A program made the translations under genes and the position numbers. This document shows, piece after piece, positions 14,110-20,254 of a DNA stretch of 20,254 nt. Below the pieces are notes generated by a model. It was not told the origin of the DNA, did not search any database, and was given only the letters and a program-made list of their open reading frames with translations. Source of the DNA: Acetobacteraceae bacterium (GTDB taxonomy: Bacteria; Pseudomonadota; Alphaproteobacteria; Acetobacterales; Acetobacteraceae); assembly GCA_019689515.1 (NCBI GenBank), contig JADGHI010000009.1, positions 1 to 20,254 on the forward strand, written 5' to 3'. Position 1 is the stretch's first letter. Each line of letters starts with the position of its first letter.

Positions 14110-14922
14110 ATGGTCACTCCCACACAGATCGCCGTCGAGCGGCACGGCGCCGTCCTGCGCCTGCTCCACGACCGGCCGGAGGCGCGCAACGCGGAGAGCC
14201 AGACCCTGCTCGACGAGCTCGACGCGGCGCTGCGCGACGCGATCGCGGACGACACCGTGCGCGTGATCGTCATCGGTGGCCGGGGCGACCACTTCTCGGC
14301 CGGCCACGACCTGAAGGAGGCCGCCGAGAAGCGCGCCGGCTTCGGCGTGGAGCAGCGCTGGGCCTATGAGGAGCTTCGCTACCTCGACTACGCGCTGCGC
14401 ATCTGGGACTGCCCGAAGCCGACCGTCGCCGAGGTGAAAGGCGCCTGCATCGCCGGCGGCTTCATGGTGGCCAACATGTCCGACCTGGTCGTCGCCTCCG
14501 ACGACGCCTTCTTCGCCGACCCGGTGTGCCGGACCCTGGCCGCGGCCGCGGTCGAGGTCCTGGTCCATCCCTGGGTGATGGGCCTGCGGGCGGCGAAGGA
14601 ATTCCTCTTCACCGGCCGGCGCATGGGCGCCGAGGAGGCGCACCGCATCGGCATGGTCAACCGCGTCGTCCCGCGCGCGGAGCTGGAAGCGGCGACCATG
14701 GCCCTCGCCCAGAGCATCGCCGAGGTGCCGCCCTTCGCGCTGAAGCTGACCAAGCGCTCGCTCAACCGGACGCTCGACATGCAGGGCTTCCGCGCCGCGA
14801 TCGCCGCGCATTTCGACACGCACCAGCTCTCGCACATGACCGACGAGTTCCGCCGCACGCGTGAGGCCGGCCTCGCCGGCGCCATCGCGCGGGGCAAGGC
14901 GGCGACGACGGGGGCGCGCTGA
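14110..14922 (+). CDS. Enoyl-CoA hydratase/isomerase (crotonase) family protein
   Basis: A 270-residue crotonase-fold protein. Oxyanion-hole segments are FSAGHDLKEA (62-71) and GACIAGGFMVANMSDLVVAS (111-130). The first catalytic glutamate of classical enoyl-CoA hydratase (E144 in rat) aligns with M119 here, while E149 in AAVEVLVHPWVMG may serve as the remaining acid. It belongs to a subgroup with HPWxMGxRxAKEFLFTG. The ATG at 14110 is chosen over one at 14101 because GGAGGA ends right against 14101 and is ideally placed 9 nt before 14110. Its stop overlaps the carboxyltransferase start by one base (TGATG). Hydration, isomerisation or decarboxylation of a CoA ester are all possible. Confidence 0.85.
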   Translation: MVTPTQIAVERHGAVLRLLHDRPEARNAESQTLLDELDAALRDAIADDTVRVIVIGGRGDHFSAGHDLKEAAEKRAGFGVEQRWAYEELRYLDYALRIWDCPKPTVAEVKGACIAGGFMVANMSDLVVASDDAFFADPVCRTLAAAAVEVLVHPWVMGLRAAKEFLFTGRRMGAEEAHRIGMVNRVVPRAELEAATMALAQSIAEVPPFALKLTKRSLNRTLDMQGFRAAIAAHFDTHQLSHMTDEFRRTREAGLAGAIARGKAATTGAR

Positions 14923-16499
14923 TGTCGAAGCACGGCGGGGGCTGGGAGCCGGAGCTCGAGGAGCTGCGCCATCGCGAGGCGCTCGCGCGCGAGATGGGCG
15001 GCCCCGACAAGGTGAAGCGCCAGCACGACGCCGGCCGCCTGACGGTCCGCGAGCGCATCGAGCGCCTGGTGGACCGCGGCAGCTTCCACGAGGTGGGCGC
15101 CATCGCCGGCCGCGCCGAGTACGACGAGGCGGGGGAACTCAAGCGCTTCACCCCCTCGAACTGCGTCTTCGGCCGCGCCACGCTCGATGGCCGCCCCGTG
15201 GTCGTGGTCGGTGACGACTTCACCGTGCGCGGCGGCAGCGCGGACGCGACGATCCGCGAGAAGCCGATCATGGCCGAGCGCATGGCCGGCGAGCTGCGCA
15301 TCCCGATCATCCGCCTCATCGAGGGCTCCGGCGGCGGCGGCTCGGTCAAGACCATCGAGACGACGGGCCGCGCCAACCTGCCGGGCGGCGTCGGCGGGAC
15401 GATGCTCTACCACCACACGACGCTGAACATGGGGCTGGTGCCGGTGGTGGCGCTCGGCCTCGGCTCGGTTGCGGGGCTCGGCGCTGCGCGGCTCGCCGCC
15501 TCGCACTACTCGGTGATGACCAAGGCGACCTCGGCGATGTTCGTCGCCGGCCCGCCGGTGGTGGCGCGGCTCGGCCAGAGCCTCGACAAGCAGGAACTGG
15601 GCGGCTGGGAGATCCAGACCCGCGCCGGCGCCGTGGACGACGCCGTGGACACGGAGGAGGAGGCCTTCGAGCGCGCGCGCCGCTTCCTCTCCTACCTGCC
15701 TGCCTCCGTGGACGAGCTGCCGCCGACGACGCGCAACTGGGAGGACGACCCGACGCGGCGCGAAGAATCGCTGTTCACCGCCATCCCGCGCGACCCGCGC
15801 GCCGCCTACAAGGTGCGCCCCATCATCGAAGCCGTGGTGGACCGCGGCTCCTTCTTCGAGATGGGGCGGATGTTCGGCCGCTCGGTCGTCACCGGCTTCG
15901 CGCGGCTGGACGGGCGGGCGGTGGCGCTCCTCGCCTCCGACCCGGTGTTCCACGGCGGCGCCTGGACGGCGGACGCCTGCGCCAAGGTCATCCGCTTCGT
16001 GGACCTCGCCGAGACCTTCCACCTGCCCGTCGTCTATCTCATGGACTGCCCGGGCTTCGCGGTCGGGCTGGAGGCGGAACGCACTGCGACCATCCGCCTC
16101 GGCGTGCGCGCTATGGCAGCGGTGAACCAGTCCACCGTGCCCTGGTGCACGATCATCATGCGCAATGCCTTCGGCGTCGCCGGCGTGGTGCACCAGCCCG
16201 CCGGCCGGTTCTCGCTGCGCTACGCCTGGCTGTCGGCCCGCTGGGGGTCGCTGCCGCTCGAGGGCGGCATCGAGGCCGCCTACCGGGCCGAGCTCGACGC
16301 GGCGCCGGACCCCGCAGCGAAGCTCGCGGAGATCGAGGCGCGGCTGCAGCGCCTGCGCTCCCCCTTCCGCACCGCGGAGGCGTTCTGGGTGGAGGAGATC
16401 ATAGACCCGCGCGACACGCGCCGCCTGCTCTGCGAATTCGCCCGCCTCGCCGAGAAGCGCCGCCGGACCGGGCTCGCATCCTTCACCATGCGGCCCTGA
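14922..16499 (+). CDS. Acyl-CoA carboxylase carboxyltransferase (beta) subunit
   Basis: A 525-residue protein with two crotonase-like halves, the length and layout of propionyl/methylcrotonyl-CoA carboxylase beta subunits. The amino half holds RLTVRERIERLVDRGSF (39-55), GDDFTVRGGSAD (97-108) and the first oxyanion loop EGSGGGGSVKT (134-144). The carboxyl half holds DCPGFAVGLEAERT (375-388), and RNAFGVAGV (414-422) forms the second loop. It would move a carboxyl group between carboxybiotin and an acyl-CoA. No biotin carboxylase or biotin carrier gene is in the window, so it needs a partner encoded elsewhere or works in reverse in a decarboxylase. Coupling to the preceding crotonase resembles the methylcrotonyl-CoA carboxylase/methylglutaconyl-CoA hydratase pairing of leucine-type pathways, by analogy only. 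Confidence 0.87.
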   Translation: MSKHGGGWEPELEELRHREALAREMGGPDKVKRQHDAGRLTVRERIERLVDRGSFHEVGAIAGRAEYDEAGELKRFTPSNCVFGRATLDGRPVVVVGDDFTVRGGSADATIREKPIMAERMAGELRIPIIRLIEGSGGGGSVKTIETTGRANLPGGVGGTMLYHHTTLNMGLVPVVALGLGSVAGLGAARLAASHYSVMTKATSAMFVAGPPVVARLGQSLDKQELGGWEIQTRAGAVDDAVDTEEEAFERARRFLSYLPASVDELPPTTRNWEDDPTRREESLFTAIPRDPRAAYKVRPIIEAVVDRGSFFEMGRMFGRSVVTGFARLDGRAVALLASDPVFHGGAWTADACAKVIRFVDLAETFHLPVVYLMDCPGFAVGLEAERTATIRLGVRAMAAVNQSTVPWCTIIMRNAFGVAGVVHQPAGRFSLRYAWLSARWGSLPLEGGIEAAYRAELDAAPDPAAKLAEIEARLQRLRSPFRTAEAFWVEEIIDPRDTRRLLCEFARLAEKRRRTGLASFTMRP

Positions 16500-16507
16500 G
16501 CGCGGCG

Positions 16508-16543
16508 GCGCGCCTCGGCTCCGCAGTGGCTCACCGGGCGCGC
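16508..16543 (+). terminator. Candidate hairpin terminator after the carboxyltransferase gene
   Basis: GCGCGCC (16508-16514) pairs with GGCGCGC (16537-16543), extended inward by CGG/CCG after a one-base bulge. It begins 8 nt after the stop codon. There is no T-run, so the function is probable only by position. Confidence 0.38.
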
Positions 16544-16561
16544 GAGTGACCGCCCTCCGCG

Positions 16562-16600
16562 TTGCGCGAAGCCGCGGCCGCGCTAGACCACATGGTGGTC
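16562..16600 (+). promoter_or_regulatory. Candidate promoter with perfect palindromic operator for the M20 gene
   Basis: The sequence GACCAC-ATG-GTGGTC (16586-16600) is a perfect 6-bp dyad 24 nt before the start codon. A weak promoter, TTGCGC (16562-16567) and TAGACC (16584-16589) with a 16-nt spacer, would be overlapped by the dyad at its -10 box, the classical place for a repressor. The dyad size resembles GntR-type operators, but no regulator gene is nearby. Confidence 0.4.
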
Positions 16601-16624
16601 ATCTGATCTGGAGAAGAAGAAAGC

Positions 16625-18070
16625 ATGCAGAACACTGAGGAAATCTGGCGCCTGGTGGACGCGAAGGCCGAGGACTTCATCGCCCTCAGCGACCGCGTCT
16701 GGGGCATGCCTGAGCTTTGCTACGCCGAACACCGCTCCTGCGCCGAGCACACCGCGATGCTGGAGCAGCAGGGCTTCCGCGTCACGCGCGAGGTCGCCGG
16801 CATCCCGACCGCGGTGATGGGGGAGGCCGGCGAGGGCGGGCCGGTCATCGCCATCCTCGGCGAATACGATGCGCTCCCGGGCCTCAGCCAGGAGGCCGGC
16901 GTCGCGGAGCGCCGGCCGCTCCCCGGCGACGGCGCCGGCCATGGCTGCGGGCACAACCTGCTCGGCGCCGCCTCGCTGCTCGCCGCGACCGCGGTGAAGG
17001 ACTGGCTGGAGCGGAACGGCGTGCCGGGCCGCGTGCGCTACTACGGCTGCCCGGCCGAGGAGGGCGGTGCCGCCAAGGGCTTCATGGTCCGCGCCGGCGC
17101 CTTCGATGACGTGGACATCGCCATCTCCTGGCACCCGGCGGCCTTCTCCGGCGTGAACGAGCCGGTCTCGCTCGCCAACACGCGCATCGACTTCACCTTC
17201 ACCGGCCGCTCCTCCCACGCCGCAGCCGCGCCGCATCTCGGCCGCAGCGCGCTCGATGCGGTGGAACTGATGAACGTCGGCGTAAACTACATGCGCGAGC
17301 ACATGCCGTCCGACGCGCGCATTCACTACGCCTATCTCGATGCCGGCGGCATCGCGCCGAACGTCGTGCAGGGCCGCGCCACGGTGCGCTACCTGATCCG
17401 CGCACGGGACCTCGTCGAGCTGAACGCGCTGATCGCGCGGGTGCGCAAGATCGCCGAGGGCGCCGCCCTGATGACGGAGACGACCGTCGTGGCGAAGGTG
17501 GTCAGCGCCGTCTCCAACCTGCTCGGCAACACGCCGCTCGAGCAGGCCATGTACGACAACTTCAAGCGCCTCGGCCCGCCGCCCTTCGACGAGGCGGACC
17601 GCGCCTTCGCGCGCGAGATCCGCGCGACGCTGAAGGAGGAGGACATCGTTTCCGCCTTCCGTCGCCACGGCCTGCCGGTGGACCGCGACAAGCCACTCTG
17701 CGACCTGATCGTGCCGCTGGAGGCCAAGGGCGAGGGCGGCATCGGCTCGACCGATGTCGGCGACGTGAGCTGGGTGGTGCCGACGGTGCAGGCGCGCGGC
17801 GCGACCTACGCGATCGGCACGCCCGGCCATTCCTGGCAGCTCACCGCCCAGGGCAAGATGCCGGCGGCGCACAAGGGGCTGGTGCACGTGGCGAAGGTGA
17901 TGGCCGGCACCGCCGTGGACGCGATCCGCGACCCCGATCTGGTGGCGCGCGCAAAGGCCGACCACCAGGCGCGCACCGCGGCTACGCCCTATGTCTGCCC
18001 GCTGCCGCCCGACGTCCAGCCGCCGATCGGGATGTCGGGCGGCAGCGGCGCCGGCGCCGCCGGGGCCTGA
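16625..18070 (+). CDS. M20-family amidohydrolase, AbgB-like
   Basis: A 481-residue metallopeptidase of the M20D/AbgB type. GEYDALPG (79-86) and GAGHGCGHNLLGAAS (103-117) carry the metal-binding D82, H106, C108 and H110; PAEEGG (143-148) gives the catalytic and ligand glutamates E145/E146, and H170 in ISWHPA is a further ligand. The dimerisation/lid domain starts near TRIDFTFTGRSSHAAAAPHLG. The late HSWQ motif near 399 is the last metal-site region. AbgB hydrolyses p-aminobenzoyl-glutamate with AbgA; no AbgA partner is visible, so the substrate is some N-acyl amino acid or amide. The ATG follows GAGAAGAAGAAAGC. The last ~20 residues are Gly/Ala-rich. No signal peptide, so cytoplasmic. Probably monocistronic, with its own palindrome-marked promoter. 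Confidence 0.9.
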   Translation: MQNTEEIWRLVDAKAEDFIALSDRVWGMPELCYAEHRSCAEHTAMLEQQGFRVTREVAGIPTAVMGEAGEGGPVIAILGEYDALPGLSQEAGVAERRPLPGDGAGHGCGHNLLGAASLLAATAVKDWLERNGVPGRVRYYGCPAEEGGAAKGFMVRAGAFDDVDIAISWHPAAFSGVNEPVSLANTRIDFTFTGRSSHAAAAPHLGRSALDAVELMNVGVNYMREHMPSDARIHYAYLDAGGIAPNVVQGRATVRYLIRARDLVELNALIARVRKIAEGAALMTETTVVAKVVSAVSNLLGNTPLEQAMYDNFKRLGPPPFDEADRAFAREIRATLKEEDIVSAFRRHGLPVDRDKPLCDLIVPLEAKGEGGIGSTDVGDVSWVVPTVQARGATYAIGTPGHSWQLTAQGKMPAAHKGLVHVAKVMAGTAVDAIRDPDLVARAKADHQARTAATPYVCPLPPDVQPPIGMSGGSGAGAAGA

Positions 18071-18080
18071 GCCGACCTAG

Positions 18081-18112
18081 GCCGCCGCGCTCGCGAGTTC
18101 GTCGGCGAGCGC
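18081..18112. terminator. Candidate bidirectional hairpin between convergent genes
   Basis: GCGCTCGC (18087-18094) and GCGAGCGC (18105-18112) form a perfect 8-bp stem with a 10-nt loop; flanking bases from 18081 outward to 18118 add partial pairing. It fills the 51-nt gap between the convergent M20 and reductase genes. No T-run. Confidence 0.42.
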
Positions 18113-18121
18113 CGCCGCGCA

Positions 18122-19093
18122 CTAACCCTCGCCGCGCTCGATCGCGCCGATGAGCGAGACCAGGCGGTCAATCATCGGCGTCGCCAGGCCATGGCGGCGC
18201 GCCGCCGCCTGCGCTGGGGCGAGCTGCGCGGCGACGTCGGTCTGCCGCTTGCGCACTGCGAGGTCGCGCCAGATGCCGCTGTGCGTCTTCGGGCTGGCAC
18301 GGTTGAACGCCGCCATCGCCGCGATCGAGGCGTCAATCGCGGCCGCGTCGCCCCGCATGAAGGCCGCCGGATCGAAGCCGTTGAAGCCGAGGGGCGTCAC
18401 CCCCTCCGCCGCGGCGATGCTGAGCACCTCGCGCACCAGCGCGACGATCAGCCCCCGCCGCGCGGGGTCGGCGATGAAGTCCGCGATCGAATCGTTGGTC
18501 AGGGCGGATGCCTTGAGGATCGCGCCGTAGCCGCCCTTGCCCCAGAGATAGCCGAAGATGTTGTCGGACAGCACGGCGTCGGGCTCGAACAGCCGCATCA
18601 GCGCGTGCAGCGCCTCGATGCGCGGCGTGCGCGCGCCGTCCAGCTCCCCGACGACGACGGCACCGCGGTTGGCGTAGTGGATATGGCCGGGGCCCATCCA
18701 GTCGGCGCCGAAATTGACGAAGGCGCCGATGGTGCGTTCGCGGCCGACGATCTCGGCGATGACCAGCTCGTTCAGCCCGTTCTGGCAGGACACCACCGCG
18801 CCGTCCTCGGCGAGGAAGGGCGCGAGCATGCGGGTCGCCTGCTCGGTGTGGTGCGCCTTCACCGCGAGCAGGATCAGCCGGTGCCTCCCGCTCATCCGGT
18901 CCGGCGTGACGGCCGGCGCGCCTACGGTGAACTCGGCGACGGGGCCCTCGATCCGCAGTCGTCCCGCCGCGATGGCCGCAACATGCTCCGGAACGATGTC
19001 GACGAAGAGCACCGGGCGGCCCGCACGCACCAGATGCGCGCCGATCGTCCCGCCGATGGCGCCTGCTCCCCAGACGACGATCGGTTCCTCCAT
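18122..19093 (-). CDS. Ketopantoate reductase (PanE/ApbA) family oxidoreductase
   Basis: A 323-residue NADP-dependent reductase. The Rossmann motif GAGAIGG is at 9-15, followed by LLAVKAHHT with K79 and the SCQNGLNE nucleotide-site segment (102-109). The helical carboxyl domain contains LWGKGGYGAILKASALTNDS, where K186 matches the catalytic lysine but the asparagines usual in true ketopantoate reductases (KL..N...N) are not seen. It is therefore likely a family member acting on a different 2-oxo or 3-hydroxy acid, not the pantothenate enzyme. The ATG has GGAAGGGAG about 10 nt upstream. The TAG stop is followed in the same frame by 14 further sense codons (ALADELAS...) before another TAG, so the tail may have been shortened by a nonsense change. 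Confidence 0.85.
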   Translation of the reverse strand: MEEPIVVWGAGAIGGTIGAHLVRAGRPVLFVDIVPEHVAAIAAGRLRIEGPVAEFTVGAPAVTPDRMSGRHRLILLAVKAHHTEQATRMLAPFLAEDGAVVSCQNGLNELVIAEIVGRERTIGAFVNFGADWMGPGHIHYANRGAVVVGELDGARTPRIEALHALMRLFEPDAVLSDNIFGYLWGKGGYGAILKASALTNDSIADFIADPARRGLIVALVREVLSIAAAEGVTPLGFNGFDPAAFMRGDAAAIDASIAAMAAFNRASPKTHSGIWRDLAVRKRQTDVAAQLAPAQAAARRHGLATPMIDRLVSLIGAIERGEG

Positions 19094-19231
19094 GCCGGGT
19101 CACTCCCTTCCGGCGCCAGCGAGGCCGGCGCAAGTCTCCGGGGGCATCTTCACGTCGGCGTCGCATTCGCGCAATCTGCCGCCTCCTACCTGCCCTTTCG
19201 GGCCAAACCTTACATCGAGGATCGTTTCGCC

Positions 19232-20254
19232 ATGTCAACACGTCGCACGCCGATCACCCGCCGCGGCCTCGCCGCCCTCGCCGGCGCAAGCCTCGCGGCG
19301 ACGGGCGCGCGTGCTCAGCAGGCCGGGAACTATCCGAACCGGCCGGTCACCGTCATCGTGCCCTTCACCCCCGGCGGTGCGGCGGATACGGCGGGGCGCG
19401 TCATCGCGAAGGGCCTCGGCGACCGGCTCGGCCAGTCCTTCGTGGTGGAGAATCGGCCCGGCGCCGGCTCCACCCTCGGCGCGGCGATGGTCGCGCGCGC
19501 CGCGCCGGACGGCTACACGCTGCTCGGCCACTCCACGGGCGCGGTGCTGATCGGGCCACACTTCATGGACGTGCCCTACGACACGTTCCGCAACTTCACG
19601 CCGATCGCGATGACCTGCCAGTCGAACAGCGTCGTCGCCGCGCACCCGTCTGTGCCGTTCCGCGACATCCCGGGGCTGATCGCCTACGCCAAGGCGAATC
19701 CGGGCAAGCTGCGCTTCGGCTCCTCCGGCAACGGCACCATCACCCACCTGTTCGGCGAGATCTTCAAGCTGGAGGCCGAGATCGACATCGAGCACGTGCC
19801 CTATCGGGGCTCCTCGCCGGCGCTGGTGGACCTGCTCGCCGGACGCGTCGAGCTGATCTTCGATACGATCGCCACGGAGCCGGTGCGCAACGGCCAGCTC
19901 ATCGGCCTCGCGGTGGTGGGCGAGGAGCGCAGCCCGCAGATCCCGAACGTGCCGACGCTCCGCGAGCTCGGCTACAACCGTGGCGGCGCGGTGTCCTGGT
20001 TCGGCCTGGCGGGGCCGGCGGGCATGCCGGATGCCGTGGTGGAGACGCTGGTGCGCGAGATCGAAAAGGTCTGCGCCATGCCGGAGACCAGGGAGGCGAT
20101 GCTCCGCATGGGTCTTGCGCCGAAGTTCGAGGCTGGCGACGCGCTGCGCGCACGTTGGCGGCGCGAATACGACATCTACGGCGATGTGATCCGGCGGGCC
20201 GGCGTCCGCCCGGGCGCGGCCCGCTCAGCCCCGGGGCCTACCTCCCCGCTGACA
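19232..20254 (+). CDS. Bug/TctC-family periplasmic binding protein, open at window end
   Basis: At least 341 codons without a stop before the window edge. The leader MSTRRTPITRRGLAALAGAS to about GARAQQ is Tat-like. The body has YPNRPVTVIVPFTPGGAAD, GQSFVVENRPGAGS, RFGSSGNGTITHLFGE and IEHVPYRGSSPALVDLLAGR, all typical. The family carboxyl end is normally reached at about VIRRAGVRP; here the frame continues with at least a dozen Pro/Ala/Ser residues, so the stop is either just beyond the window or the natural stop was lost. GAGGA lies about 11 nt before the ATG. The 138-bp gap upstream, shared with the divergent reductase gene, contains TTCACG at 19149-19154 as a possible -35 box but no convincing -10 box. 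Confidence 0.9.
   Translation, partial: MSTRRTPITRRGLAALAGASLAATGARAQQAGNYPNRPVTVIVPFTPGGAADTAGRVIAKGLGDRLGQSFVVENRPGAGSTLGAAMVARAAPDGYTLLGHSTGAVLIGPHFMDVPYDTFRNFTPIAMTCQSNSVVAAHPSVPFRDIPGLIAYAKANPGKLRFGSSGNGTITHLFGEIFKLEAEIDIEHVPYRGSSPALVDLLAGRVELIFDTIATEPVRNGQLIGLAVVGEERSPQIPNVPTLRELGYNRGGAVSWFGLAGPAGMPDAVVETLVREIEKVCAMPETREAMLRMGLAPKFEAGDALRARWRREYDIYGDVIRRAGVRPGAARSAPGPTSPLT

Noticed and set aside
13933..14835. Amino extension of the FMN oxidase frame
   Set aside because: It lies antisense to the enoyl-CoA hydratase gene; the ATG at 13932 has a good ribosome-binding site, and the flavoprotein fold begins after it.
14388..16193. 601-residue minus-strand open frame opposite the hydratase and carboxyltransferase
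   Set aside because: His/Arg/Ala-rich shadow composition, no motif, antisense to two well-supported coupled genes.
16583..17965. 460-residue minus-strand frame antisense to the M20 gene
   Set aside because: Typical GC-rich shadow; the sense strand carries the complete metal-site motifs.
18122..19093. Calling the reductase panE (pantothenate synthesis)
   Set aside because: The family fold is clear, but the usual asparagines of the ketopantoate site are not present and there is no pantothenate context, so the symbol would overstate function.

Overview
The window is a GC-rich (about 70% by eye), gene-dense stretch of bacterial chromosome. Gene content points to an alphaproteobacterium of the Acetobacteraceae type (Roseomonas-like): many Bug/TctC periplasmic binding proteins with twin-arginine-type leaders, mandelate racemase-like enzymes and CaiB CoA-transferases in short operons. 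The family-level placement is inference; no rRNA, tRNA, IS element, integrase, phage gene or CRISPR array was seen.

Layout. (1) 1-4188, minus strand: an operon read right to left, comprising an internally deleted class II aldolase remnant, two tandem Bug proteins, a ThDP-dependent acetolactate synthase-like enzyme and a third Bug protein cut by the window edge. Adjacent genes overlap by 4 nt or 1 nt, or lie 8 or 38 nt apart. (2) 4375-6467, plus strand: a FAS1-like/mesaconyl-C4-CoA hydratase-type dehydratase overlapping a CaiB-type CoA-transferase. (3) 6468-6780: a decayed cytochrome P450 tail (minus strand) with a nonsense codon, containing a strong hairpin. (4) 6781-7890 (+): an enolase-superfamily enzyme, convergent with a 600-aa glucarate dehydratase-like protein (7894-9696, -) that has a 205-residue N-terminal extension. 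(5) 9826-11469 (+): a glutathione transferase-like protein and a Bug protein. (6) 11503-13932 (-): an FMN alpha-hydroxy-acid oxidase and a second, closely similar enolase-superfamily enzyme. (7) 14110-16499 (+): an enoyl-CoA hydratase-like protein translationally coupled to an acyl-CoA carboxylase carboxyltransferase subunit. (8) 16625-18070 (+): an AbgB-like M20 amidohydrolase, convergent with a ketopantoate reductase-like protein (18122-19093, -). (9) 19232 to the window end (+): a fifth Bug protein.

Taken together the window looks like a chain of small, independently transcribed catabolic modules for organic and hydroxy acids. Periplasmic binding proteins (five, with no TctA/TctB membrane genes here) would capture carboxylates; dehydratases of the enolase superfamily, an FMN oxidase, a ThDP enzyme and CoA-dependent enzymes would process them. 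No substrate can be assigned from sequence alone. The mesaconate/citramalate-type pair at 4375-6467 has the most specific biochemical analogy. Two gene remnants, and perhaps a shortened C-terminus on a third gene, suggest that the region is being remodelled.

No clearly new defence or mobile system is visible. The most unusual items are the enolase-superfamily protein with a second, degenerate barrel-like N-terminal part, two paralogues with a non-canonical active-site signature (KxH, and Ser where Asp is expected), a carboxyltransferase/hydratase pair without a biotin carboxylase, and several perfect palindromes at promoter positions.
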